A DNA stretch of 35,325 bases from Melioribacteraceae bacterium (GCA_021739765.1 JAIPBD010000031.1:1-35325), one strand, 5' to 3'; shown: positions 8,752 to 16,069, numbered from the stretch's first letter. Notes: generated by a model from the sequence alone, not told the origin. Translations and numbers: made by a program.

Positions 8752-9120
8752 ATGCTACTATTCATTCGAATTTTCTTGGTGCTTTATGGACTGATTGCTG
8801 CAGCCACAGGCTTTATGGGAACAACGGCTAAATTCAATCCTAAAATAACAGACATAATGACCGACAATAATCATCGCTTTGTGGCGGCTATTTGGATGGC
8901 TACCTCTTTGGCGTTTTTCTATGTGGCTTGGAATCCGTCAGAAACAGCTTTGTTTCGATTTTTGATGGTGGCTGTATTTATAGGTGGTATCGTCAGAGCA
9001 GTTGCATTGGTCAATTATCCAGCTACACCTTTTCTCATTTTTGGCATTTTGATAGAACTGATTCCAACAGCTTTGATGCTCTGGTTTCATAGCAAATTAC
9101 TCAATTCTAATTCACTTTAA
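8752..9120 (+). CDS. DUF4345-family membrane protein
   Basis: This 122-residue protein has four hydrophobic segments (about 1-20, 44-62, 70-88 and 92-112). The pattern LLFIRIFLVLYGLIAAATGF, then the conserved NNHRFVAAIWMATSL and FRFLMVAVFIGGIVRAVAL, matches what I know of DUF4345, a family of small membrane proteins without assigned function. The HRF and GG-x-x-R-A motifs are its hallmarks. It has no Shine-Dalgarno sequence and starts 2 bp after the preceding gene. The next gene follows after 12 bp. Confidence 0.8.
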   Translation: MLLFIRIFLVLYGLIAAATGFMGTTAKFNPKITDIMTDNNHRFVAAIWMATSLAFFYVAWNPSETALFRFLMVAVFIGGIVRAVALVNYPATPFLIFGILIELIPTALMLWFHSKLLNSNSL

Positions 9121-9132
9121 AATTTATTTATA

Positions 9133-9900
9133 ATGATACAATCAAATCAAATAGTACTTATTACAGGCGGTGGCTCAGGCATTGGGCTTGCACTTGCTCA
9201 AAAATTTTTGGAGAATAATAATACCGTAATTATAACAGGTAGAAATCTCTCGAAACTTGAAAAAGTTAAAAATGAAAACCCCAAAATACATATCTATCAA
9301 AGTGATGTAACAGATGACCCAGAAGTTAGAATGTTGGTAGATAATATTTTACAAAAATTTGGCGGATTAGATGTACTCATCAACAATGCCGGAATTATGA
9401 ATCTGGTAGATGCAGGAAATCAAGAAAACGACTTGCAAAAGCAAATGCAGGAAATAGAAATCAACTACAACTCGCCCATTAGAGTGTTGCATTATTTCCT
9501 TCCACTACTTAAAAAAAGTAAAAATGCCGTGTTAGTGAATGTATCTTCGGGTTTGGCGTATGTTCCATTTGCACAAGCTCCTGTGTATTCGGGTACAAAA
9601 TCGGCTTTGCATTTTTGGACATTGGGCATTCGTCCACAGCTCAAACCGCACGGTATTAAAGTAGTAGAACTATTGCCGCCTGTGGTAAGAACCGACATTT
9701 TTAATGGTATTGAAGTAAACGAAGCCGATTTAAAGCCCATACTTCCAGCAAAATTAGCCGATTTGTTTTGGAAGGATTATATCAAAGGTAAAGAAGAAAT
9801 CACCCCAGGCATTTCAAAAAAACTCAAATTAATGAGCAGGCTCGCTCCCAGATTCATATTCAAACAATTGAATAAAAAACCAATTCCAAACAACAAATAA
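9133..9900 (+). CDS. Short-chain dehydrogenase/reductase (DltE-like)
   Basis: This 255-residue SDR would be a cytoplasmic NAD(P)-dependent oxidoreductase. The Rossmann cofactor motif TGGGSGIG lies at residues 11-18, with LINNAGI near 85-91. The catalytic Ser is in VNVSSGLAYVP (about 137-138), with Tyr152 and Lys156 in YSGTK. The NNAGI, SSGLAYVPFAQAPVYSGTK and LLPPVVRT motifs resemble the DltE-like group (COG3967) more than fatty-acid or sugar SDRs. The substrate is unknown. It is the only enzyme in the operon and so the likeliest clue to its chemistry. The HxlR context fits reduction of a reactive carbonyl or quinone, but that is inference. Confidence 0.9.
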   Translation: MIQSNQIVLITGGGSGIGLALAQKFLENNNTVIITGRNLSKLEKVKNENPKIHIYQSDVTDDPEVRMLVDNILQKFGGLDVLINNAGIMNLVDAGNQENDLQKQMQEIEINYNSPIRVLHYFLPLLKKSKNAVLVNVSSGLAYVPFAQAPVYSGTKSALHFWTLGIRPQLKPHGIKVVELLPPVVRTDIFNGIEVNEADLKPILPAKLADLFWKDYIKGKEEITPGISKKLKLMSRLAPRFIFKQLNKKPIPNNK

Positions 9901-9913
9901 AGAGATCAATAAT

Positions 9914-10402
9914 ATGGACAATTTCACAATTATAAATTTACAAGCTATAACGGGTACGATCGCAATTATTCTAGCATTCAAATGGTGGATAAAACCACGC
10001 CTTGCTAATTTACCTATTCAGGATGCACTTTTACCTTTTGTATTCCTAAATACGTTTCGGTATTTGGGTCTTTCGTTTATGGCAAAGGAGCAGTTTTATG
10101 ACGGCTTTCCAACTGAATTTTTGACCACAGTCGGATTACTCGATTTTACTACAGCTGTATTAGCGATTATTACAGCCATTGCTTTAAAAAACAAATGGAG
10201 TTTTGCCATTCCTTTGGTTTGGATTTTCAATATCGTAGGATTTGGAGATTTAATTACTGCTTTTCCTCAATTTTTCGGATTAGAACTGTACAACCATAAC
10301 CTCGGCATCATTTGGTTGATGTTTGTAACCTATGGTTTAGCCGCTTTTTTAAGTCATATCTACATTTTTATCAGACTTTTCAAAAACTTAAAAAAGAAAT
10401 AA
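9914..10402 (+). CDS. Multi-helix membrane protein, last gene of HxlR operon
   Basis: This 162-residue hydrophobic protein has about five membrane helices: residues 8-26, 38-55, 68-90, 95-112 and 132-155. Its C-terminus is a Lys-rich cytoplasmic tail (KNLKKK). No family is recognised with confidence. It starts 13 bp after the SDR gene, and a purine-rich AAAGAGA lies upstream of the ATG. A strong intrinsic terminator about 45 bp downstream closes the operon. Confidence 0.75.
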   Translation: MDNFTIINLQAITGTIAIILAFKWWIKPRLANLPIQDALLPFVFLNTFRYLGLSFMAKEQFYDGFPTEFLTTVGLLDFTTAVLAIITAIALKNKWSFAIPLVWIFNIVGFGDLITAFPQFFGLELYNHNLGIIWLMFVTYGLAAFLSHIYIFIRLFKNLKKK

Positions 10403-10448
10403 ACTTTAACGGACTGCAAAAAAACTACAGCAAACAAGGTATAAAAGC

Positions 10449-10488
10449 AAAAACGGTTTTGGAGTTTTCCGGAACCGTTTTTGTTTTT
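10449..10488 (+). terminator. Intrinsic terminator of HxlR-controlled operon
   Basis: AAAAACGGTT (10449-10458) and AACCGTTTTT (10473-10482) form a perfect 10-bp stem with a 14-base loop that can pair further. A second T run follows (GTTTTT). It sits about 45 bp past the last operon gene. The A run on the left arm means it could also work leftward. Confidence 0.85.
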
Positions 10489-10601
10489 AATTAATTATCT
10501 TGCTTTACGAAAAGTAAGTGCGTTTACACCCGCTACTGCTTTTAAATTTGAATGTTGATAACAAAATTTAATAAATGTAGTGAATAGCAACTTAAAACAT
10601 T

Positions 10602-10793
10602 ATGGATAGCGCAACAACTAAAAAGCTGAAATGGAGCAAGATACTTTCGATTCTAACTGTACTTTTAGGAGTTGGTTTAATGATTTATATGATTACGGTT
10701 GAAGATGAACCGGGAGCAATACCCTTGCTTTTAATAGGTATTGGAATTTTCTGGTTTTGGGGAAATCATATCAGAATTAAAAAACAAGGTTGA
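10602..10793 (+). CDS. Small two-helix membrane protein
   Basis: This 63-residue protein has a basic start (TTKKLKWSK), a first helix (about 13-32, ILSILTVLLGVGLMIYM), a short acidic loop (VEDEPGA) and a second helix (about 40-55, IPLLLIGIGIFWFW), then a basic tail. The two-helix hairpin with a charged turn is convincing as a real membrane protein, although no family is recognised. No Shine-Dalgarno sequence is seen. It stands alone between the operon terminator and the Rrf2 gene 180 bp downstream. That 180-bp spacer shows no gene. Confidence 0.55.
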   Translation: MDSATTKKLKWSKILSILTVLLGVGLMIYMITVEDEPGAIPLLLIGIGIFWFWGNHIRIKKQG

Positions 10794-10973
10794 GATAAAC
10801 TTGAAACTGAATATACCTGCCAGGATTGATGCGGTAAAGAGGAAGAGTGTTTTTACAAACAAAACCTTATTTCATTTTGGTGTCGAATTCGGATTGGCAT
10901 TCTGTAATTGGAGGATAGTCAACCAAACCTTGCCATGCGTGTACTCTGTGCAATCTAAAAAAACGATGCAATA

Positions 10974-11405
10974 GTGTTATCAAAAAAGACAAAATACGCG
11001 ATTAACGCACTTGTTTTCATTGCGAAAAACAAGGACGAACAACCTATTTCCGTAAGTAAAATTTCTGAAGAACAGAATATTCCGCTGAAATTCCTTGAAT
11101 CTATATTGACTGAACTTAAAAACGCTCGCATATTGAACAGCAAAAAAGGCAGATATGGTGGTTATTCTCTAAATGGAACTCGGGAAGAAATTCATATGGC
11201 AAAGATTATGCGACTGTTTGACGGAGCAATTGCGCTATTACCCTGCGTAACTTACGAGTTTTATGAACGTTGTGAAGAATGTATTGACGAAGAGACTTGT
11301 GGTATTCGGCAAATTGCAATGGAAATTCGTAATGAAACCGTAAAACGATTAAAAGCTGCTACCCTTGCAAATATTATTGAAAGAGAGAAAAAATTAAAAA
11401 AGTAG
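10974..11405 (+). CDS. Rrf2-family transcriptional regulator with four-cysteine cluster
   Basis: This 143-residue winged-helix protein begins with the standard Rrf2 opening LSKKTKYAINALVFIA from a GTG start at 10974. Further family features are the helix-turn-helix ISVSKISEEQNIPLKFLESIL and the wing KKGRYGGYSL. The sensor region has four Cys: 91, 100, 103 and 109 (C-x8-C-x2-C-x5-C). IscR-type members hold an Fe-S cluster with three Cys in the same region, but the spacing here differs. Cluster or redox sensing is therefore plausible but unproven. A near-perfect palindrome lies 18 bp downstream of the stop, in front of two tiny reading frames and a PiT permease, the probable targets. A CymR-like role in sulfur supply is one possible reading. 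Confidence 0.92.
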   Translation: MLSKKTKYAINALVFIAKNKDEQPISVSKISEEQNIPLKFLESILTELKNARILNSKKGRYGGYSLNGTREEIHMAKIMRLFDGAIALLPCVTYEFYERCEECIDEETCGIRQIAMEIRNETVKRLKAATLANIIEREKKLKK

Positions 11406-11422
11406 GGTTTTTTATTTTTATA

Positions 11423-11441
11423 TCCTACTAATTTGGTAGGA
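11423..11441. promoter_or_regulatory. Candidate Rrf2 operator
   Basis: TCCTAC (11423-11428) and GTAGGA (11436-11441) form a perfect 6-bp inverted repeat with the 7-bp centre TAATTTG. Its size and arms resemble sites bound by Rrf2 regulators. The centre contains a TTTG (11432-11435) that could be the -33 element of a rightward promoter whose -7 element, TATTTTG, starts at 11456, so binding would repress. It follows directly after the Rrf2 gene. Confidence 0.55.
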
Positions 11442-11486
11442 ATAATAGCTTTTAGTATTTTGGTGTAATTAAATTTATGAAATAGT

Positions 11487-11648
11487 ATGTGGAAAATTAA
11501 CCTCATTGTAGTTGCGGCATTGCTAATCGGACAATTCTCAGCAATTGTAAATGCTAAACAATGCCCGGAGACACAACCGCCCAGGACACACTATTATCTA
11601 ACACTAAAAATTATTGGCGCTTTTGAGTGCTGGAAAAACCGCATATGA
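11487..11648 (+). CDS. Possible 53-residue exported peptide
   Basis: This short frame begins MWKINLIVVAALLIGQFSA, a plausible signal peptide cut near VNA. It continues as a 31-residue tail with two Cys (KQCPETQPP and FECWKNR) and ends at TGA. It is the first frame after the candidate Rrf2 operator. No family is recognised. It could equally be the truncated N-terminus of a larger decayed secreted gene. The ATGA overlap with the next frame is suggestive but can occur by chance. Confidence 0.3.
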   Translation: MWKINLIVVAALLIGQFSAIVNAKQCPETQPPRTHYYLTLKIIGAFECWKNRI

Positions 11649-11797
11649 CACAGACTCGGAATAAGATACTTACCAATTCTTTATTCGACGATAAAAGCGT
11701 TCGACGAGATCCATTTCTACTTGAATTGGTAAATAAAATCAATAGTAAATCTTTACAATCACCGTATAAGAAGGTCTACCATCAATCATTTTATTAA
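11645..11797 (+). CDS. Possible 50-residue peptide coupled to the preceding frame
   Basis: The ATG at 11645 overlaps the previous stop as ATGA and runs 50 codons to TAA (11795-11797). The product is polar and basic (starts MTQTRNKILTNSLF, ends YKKVYHQSFY) with no membrane segment or known domain. The PiT gene starts 27 bp later. Coding status is uncertain. Confidence 0.22.
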   Translation: MTQTRNKILTNSLFDDKSVRRDPFLLELVNKINSKSLQSPYKKVYHQSFY

Positions 11798-11824
11798 AAC
11801 TAAAAAATTGAAAGGATATTAATT

Positions 11825-12844
11825 ATGTCAGAACTATTTACATCTTTAACCATCCCTTTTTTATTGGCAATGTTTTTAGCCGTCAATATGGGTGGTAGCG
11901 GCACAGCTCCATCATTTTCAGCAGCATACGGAGCTGATGTGCTAAAACGAACTCTGATTCCGGGACTATTTGGAATAATGGTTCTTGCCGGTGCTTTGAT
12001 TGCCGGGAAAGAAGTTTCTTTAACCCTTGGTAAAGGACTCTTAGACCATTCCTTTTTTACACCTCTGATTACTTCAATAATTCTGGGGTCGATCGGTTTA
12101 TCGCTACTAATTGCTAATTTGATTGGAGTTCCACAATCAACGAGCCAAGCTACTGTTCTTTCAATAGCAGGAGCATCAACTGCTTTGGGCGGATTGAACA
12201 CACATAAATTGTTCTACGAAATTATCCCAACTTGGATTATCCTTCCAATCATCTCTTTTTTCATTATGTTAATCCTTGCAAAATGGGTTTTCCCGGTTGT
12301 CAAAAACAAAATTTTCATGGCTGATTATCCACATTTGAAGCAGCACAAAGTTTTAAAAGCTGTTTTAATTTTGTCCTCGCTCTATGTAGCCTTCTCAATC
12401 GGCGCAAATAATGTAGCCAATGCAGCCGCTCCAATCGCTTCTCTAACCGCAAATGAAATCGGAAAAGATGGAATTCAGAACTTTCTGCCAATTATCATTT
12501 TATCGGTTTTGATTGTAGCTCCTTGTTTTGCCATAGGGAGTTCATTGCTTGGACACAAAGTAACTCGAAAGACAGGAAAAGATATTATAGAAGTATCTCC
12601 ATTTTATGCGACGATAATCGCGATGATTACTGCCAGTTTACTTTTATTGGCTTCCATAACAAAAGGTATTCCTACATCTTTGGTGCAATTAAACGGAGCC
12701 GCATTTATCGCTTTGAGCATAAGCAAGAATGGATTTAAAAATACATTTAGCAACGAAACGGTAAAACGATTCTTCACGGTGTGGGGAATCGCTCCAATTT
12801 TTGCGTACATTTTGACTTTTGTATTGGTAGTACTGTTGAAATAA
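11825..12844 (+). CDS. PiT-family inorganic anion permease (phosphate or CysP-like sulfate)
   Basis: This 339-residue inner-membrane transporter has about ten hydrophobic segments. PiT proteins carry two inverted copies of a G-A-N-D/N signature. The second copy is clear at Gly193 (SIGANNVANAAAP), and the first is diverged near residues 20-31 (VNMGGSGTAPSF). Members move phosphate, and the CysP branch moves sulfate. The unusual first copy and the Rrf2 neighbour, which recalls CymR control of sulfur genes, lean to sulfate or thiosulfate, but this is inference. A ribosome site, AAAGGA, lies 9 bp before the ATG. It is probably transcribed from the Rrf2-operator promoter. No accessory PhoU-like gene follows. 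Confidence 0.88.
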   Translation: MSELFTSLTIPFLLAMFLAVNMGGSGTAPSFSAAYGADVLKRTLIPGLFGIMVLAGALIAGKEVSLTLGKGLLDHSFFTPLITSIILGSIGLSLLIANLIGVPQSTSQATVLSIAGASTALGGLNTHKLFYEIIPTWIILPIISFFIMLILAKWVFPVVKNKIFMADYPHLKQHKVLKAVLILSSLYVAFSIGANNVANAAAPIASLTANEIGKDGIQNFLPIIILSVLIVAPCFAIGSSLLGHKVTRKTGKDIIEVSPFYATIIAMITASLLLLASITKGIPTSLVQLNGAAFIALSISKNGFKNTFSNETVKRFFTVWGIAPIFAYILTFVLVVLLK

Positions 12845-13044
12845 AGTGAGTAAAGTCTTTGCACAACATTGGTTGCACAAAATATGACAGAATGTGCTTA
12901 AAAGAAGGCAGTTACCTTAAATAATCTTCAACGGACAGTAAAGTGCTTTAAATCACGCAAAACGTAGATTCGAGACCGTTTTAAGCAAGTTTATATTCGC
13001 ATCATAGTATAATGTTAATCTAATTCAAAAGGATAGCTTTCTAA

Positions 13045-14196
13045 CTATTTTATCTTAATATAGTTATGGGGATATGTTGACAAGCGATTCTGAAAACTTA
13101 AAACAGACTCTTTTTTAATCACGCCTTCATCGATATTAATAGCCTTTTGAATAGTAGGATTATTCATCCAACTTTTATGACCTTCAAGAATTGTTGGTAG
13201 ATAAACAATTAATGCCGCAGATATTGATCTAGAAGCGCTTTCCCATAAATAACTTGGTGTATGATCAACTGCGTAATAGTCGATATTGTTGAAAGTCAAT
13301 ATTGGATTTTTAAAAGTTGTTGGCTTGGCAAAATAGAATCCCATTCCTTCGTCGCAGCTAACATCAATTATTAAGCTTCCAGGTTTTAAAGTATCTTTTT
13401 CATCCTCAGTCACAAAATTAATTGGATTGTCTGTATCCTGATAAGTACCGTTAATTATTATTTCAGATTCACTAATCAATTCAGACAAAGGGCGAACTGT
13501 GCCATCATGTTCAATTGTAACCATTCTCGCTTCCCCATCTTTTCCTTCACGAATCCTAACATAGTCAACATCCAAAATTTCTTCGCGAACTTCATGGTCT
13601 GGTCTTTGAATACATATTGTAATATCTCTGAAACCATGTGCTTTGAGCGCATAAATTGCTCCTCTACTAACCGCTCCGAAACTGAAAATAATTACTTTCC
13701 GCTGGTTACCGTAATGACCATCAATTCCCCTCAACTGTAATGCATGAATAACAGCGCAATAACCCGCCATTTCATTATTTTTGTAAAAAGTATGTCTGCC
13801 CACCAGTCCACTCGGAGTCCAAACAAACATATCTTCAAATGCAATCAGAGTTAATTTCCGGTCAATCGCGGTTTGTGTAATCTCTGCTTGCTGAGCACAA
13901 TGTGGATAACCCCAAATGAAACCTCGTTCACGAATTTCTTTCAAATCAGCCAACACGGGTTTAGCAATAATTACAGAGCCTATTTCCGTTAATAATTCAT
14001 GGCGGCTAGCAACACCTTTGGCTTTCGAAACAAAAAATTCGTCATCAATACCGAACGGCTTACCGTATCCTTTTTCAAAAATTAATTGTTTTCTGATGTC
14101 TTCCGGGAGACGTGAAAGGTGATCCGGATGAATTGGCACACGTTTTTCGTCTTCTTTTCTTGAAGTTCCAATAACTCCTAAGGTTAATTTTTTCAT
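13045..14196 (-). CDS. Alanine dehydrogenase/PNT-family enzyme, N5-(carboxyethyl)ornithine synthase-like
   Basis: This 383-residue NAD(P)-dependent enzyme belongs to the alanine dehydrogenase/transhydrogenase fold. The N-terminal half opens LGVIGTSRKEDEKRVPIHP, with the conserved K-E-x-E-x-R-V-P-like turn. The Rossmann domain contains VIIFSFGAVSRGA (about residues 168-180) in place of the usual GxGxxG. The end of the domain has IIDVSCDEGMGF, then YAVDHTPSYLWESAS. The last motif resembles N5-(carboxyethyl)ornithine synthase more than true alanine dehydrogenase. That enzyme joins pyruvate to ornithine reductively, while alanine dehydrogenase interconverts alanine and pyruvate. The actual substrate is unknown. 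The gene is alone on the minus strand and has a perfect FNR-type box about 125-140 bp upstream. It has no gene partners. Confidence 0.8.
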   Translation of the reverse strand: MKKLTLGVIGTSRKEDEKRVPIHPDHLSRLPEDIRKQLIFEKGYGKPFGIDDEFFVSKAKGVASRHELLTEIGSVIIAKPVLADLKEIRERGFIWGYPHCAQQAEITQTAIDRKLTLIAFEDMFVWTPSGLVGRHTFYKNNEMAGYCAVIHALQLRGIDGHYGNQRKVIIFSFGAVSRGAIYALKAHGFRDITICIQRPDHEVREEILDVDYVRIREGKDGEARMVTIEHDGTVRPLSELISESEIIINGTYQDTDNPINFVTEDEKDTLKPGSLIIDVSCDEGMGFYFAKPTTFKNPILTFNNIDYYAVDHTPSYLWESASRSISAALIVYLPTILEGHKSWMNNPTIQKAINIDEGVIKKESVLSFQNRLSTYPHNYIKIK

Positions 14197-14320
14197 ACGC
14201 TCTTCTCTGTTAGTTTTATTATTCTAAAAATTTATGGTGGCTCAACAATTTGTAATTCAATGAAAAAACATTTGCCGGAGTGAAAGATTATTGCTGGTTG
14301 GTAGCAAAATTGAGTAATGG

Positions 14321-14334
14321 TTGATTCAAATCAA
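14321..14334. promoter_or_regulatory. Perfect FNR/Crp-type box
   Basis: TTGATTCAAATCAA matches the FNR consensus TTGAT-N4-ATCAA at every fixed position. It lies about 131 bp upstream of the leftward dehydrogenase (start 14196) and about 370 bp upstream of the rightward GntR gene. The leftward gene is the likelier target. Apart from this box and the promoter at 14654, I see no gene in the gap 14197-14695. Confidence 0.5.
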
Positions 14335-14653
14335 AAATGGCAGAAACCTATACGGAAGATAGTCTTTTTATCTATGAGTTTCTTGAATTAAAAATTTAAT
14401 TATATAATAATTAATATCTTCTAATTCTGTATCATTGTATTATAAAGCATACATTTGTTTCCTGGTACTTTGATTTTGGGGCACTTTTAACAATTTTATT
14501 TGGAGTGACCAAACAAAATTAAATGCAAATAATTACGCAATAATATTAATATATACGATTATTACTAATTAAATCTATCACCCCCACTTCGATCAACTTT
14601 TTTGACCGATACAAGTTCAGATTTAACCCACCCCAATAATTAAATATTTTTTC

Positions 14654-14690
14654 TTGACATCGCTGTGTATACTGTGTATATTATATATAC
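14654..14690 (+). promoter_or_regulatory. Promoter and candidate GntR operator
   Basis: TTGACA (14654-14659), a 17-bp spacer and TATATT (14677-14682) make a near-ideal sigma-70 promoter. GTATAT-TAT-ATATAC (14676-14690) is an inverted repeat over the -10 element and expected start, and another GTATAC (14667-14672) lies just upstream. Autorepression by the GntR protein is a natural reading. Confidence 0.6.
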
Positions 14691-14695
14691 GAAAT

Positions 14696-15061
14696 ATGGA
14701 ACATAACTTTTTACTTTCTCAAACAGACAAACGACCCATGTATCAGCAGATCATGGAGCAAGTTAAGCAACGCATAGCGGTAGGAGATTGGCGGCCAAAC
14801 ACTCCGCTACCCTCCATTCGTGAGCTTGCAACGGAAACAAAGGTGAGCATTATTACCGTCAAACGTGCTTATATGGAATTAGAGCGAGAAGGTGTAATCT
14901 TTACGCAACAAGGCAAAGGCAGCTGGGTGAATGATTCTCAAGATTTAAATGAACTTCAACGTTTAGAGTTAAGGCAGCAAGTTGAAAAAGTTATTAAGTT
15001 GGCAAAATCTCTGAATATATCGGAGGATGATTTAGTGGAAATGATAAAAAAATATAAATGA
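14696..15061 (+). CDS. YtrA-type GntR transcriptional regulator
   Basis: This 121-residue regulator starts MEHNFLLSQTDKRPMYQQIM and has the GntR winged helix (QVKQRIAVGDWRPNTPLPS, IRELATETKVSIITVKRAY, LEREGVIFTQQGKGSWV). A short coiled dimerisation helix follows (about 85-121), with no ligand-binding domain. This size and shape are typical of the YtrA subfamily, which controls adjacent ABC transporters. The ATG at 14696 is chosen because the family opening begins there. The upstream in-frame TTG at 14654 is the -35 box of the promoter. The expected transcript would start only about 7 bases before the ATG, without a Shine-Dalgarno sequence, so the mRNA is nearly leaderless. An ABC ATPase gene follows after 111 bp. 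Confidence 0.92.
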   Translation: MEHNFLLSQTDKRPMYQQIMEQVKQRIAVGDWRPNTPLPSIRELATETKVSIITVKRAYMELEREGVIFTQQGKGSWVNDSQDLNELQRLELRQQVEKVIKLAKSLNISEDDLVEMIKKYK

Positions 15062-15172
15062 TAGAAACTGAGTTTGAAAATCAATCGGCTTTAGACTAAA
15101 AAAAAATATTTCAAATAAAGTTTAGCGACAATTTATCATAAACTAAAATTTAATTATGAACTACACAGAAAT

Positions 15173-16069
15173 ATGAATACAACGTTGGCAGTAAACTGTA
15201 AAGCAATTACAAAACATTACCCGCATTTTCAGATGGAAAATATTGATTTGTCATTTGAACAAGGAACTGTGATGGGTTTAGTGGGGCCGAACGGCGCGGG
15301 GAAATCAACCATATTAAGAATTATTATGGGACTGGTTTGTGCGGACAGTGGCTCAGTCGAAGTTTTGGGATATTCAATGCCCGGTGACCAGGTAGAGGCA
15401 AAACGCGACATAGGCTATATCTCCGAAGATATGCGTCTATATGAAAGTGAAACTATTTCTTTCCACATGGAATTTATTAAGTCAATTTTTAATTCATGGG
15501 ATGATGAATATGCCGCCACACTATTGCGCCGCTTTGATCTTAAAAAGGAACAAAAAGTTAAAGGTTTATCACATGGACAGAGAGTTAAAGCCACTTTGCT
15601 ATTGGCTTTGGCGCGGCGTCCCCATTTATTAGTGTTCGACGAACCAACAACCGGATTAGATCCGGCAGCCAGAAAAGATGTTCTGAACGAAATGATGAAT
15701 GCTTTGGAAGATGAAACACGGTCGATTCTTTTTTCATCCCACAACACATTAGATATTGAACAAATCTCTGATTTTATCACCTTCATTTACAACGGTCGAA
15801 TTATCGAGTCGCGAAATAAGGAGGAGTTTTTGGACGGCTGGAGAAGATTGCGTCTTATTAATATGGAAAATAATCCCGTACCCGGTTTAGCGAATATCAG
15901 AGAAATTCAAACAAGCGGTAAATTGTGCACCGTTACCTTAAACAATTACAACGACACAATACCAGAACAATTTACGAGCGCAGGATTATCGGTGGATACT
16001 ATTGAAAGATTAACCCTGGAGGAAATTTTCCTTAGTAATGTGAAATACGCAAGGGAGGGTTCTGCTTGA
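15173..16069 (+). CDS. ABC transporter ATP-binding protein
   Basis: This 298-residue cytoplasmic ATPase pairs with the permease that follows. Walker A is GPNGAGKST (residues 38-46), the signature is LSHGQ (132-136, usually LSGGQ), Walker B with the catalytic Glu is LLVFDEPTTGLD (about 151-162), and the switch His lies in SSHNT (about 188-192). About 70 residues of C-terminal accessory domain follow. The sequence resembles the YtrB and BcrA-type group of drug, lipid or peptide exporters found beside YtrA regulators. The stop overlaps the start of the permease (TTGA), which indicates translational coupling. The transported substrate is unknown. Confidence 0.93.
   Translation: MNTTLAVNCKAITKHYPHFQMENIDLSFEQGTVMGLVGPNGAGKSTILRIIMGLVCADSGSVEVLGYSMPGDQVEAKRDIGYISEDMRLYESETISFHMEFIKSIFNSWDDEYAATLLRRFDLKKEQKVKGLSHGQRVKATLLLALARRPHLLVFDEPTTGLDPAARKDVLNEMMNALEDETRSILFSSHNTLDIEQISDFITFIYNGRIIESRNKEEFLDGWRRLRLINMENNPVPGLANIREIQTSGKLCTVTLNNYNDTIPEQFTSAGLSVDTIERLTLEEIFLSNVKYAREGSA

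Noticed and set aside
10741-10974. A 77-codon plus-strand frame overlapping the small membrane protein.
   Set aside because: The product has no coherent domain or segment pattern, and the frame ends at the Rrf2 start; likely chance.
12859-12880. TTGCACAA repeated twice after the PiT gene.
   Set aside because: It is too short, with no promoter or gene arrangement to give it meaning.
14337-14399. A 20-codon frame MAETYTEDSLFIYEFLELKI between the dehydrogenase and GntR genes.
   Set aside because: There is no ribosome site, it is very short, and it directly follows the FNR-type box; chance cannot be excluded.
14654-14695. N-terminal extension of the GntR protein starting at TTG 14654.
   Set aside because: This TTG is the -35 box of a near-ideal promoter, and the family opening begins at ATG 14696.
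15415-15786. Long open frame on the minus strand inside the ABC ATPase gene.
   Set aside because: It is antisense to Walker B and signature codons and its product is unlike any protein. The same applies to the long antisense frames within katG and the PiT gene.
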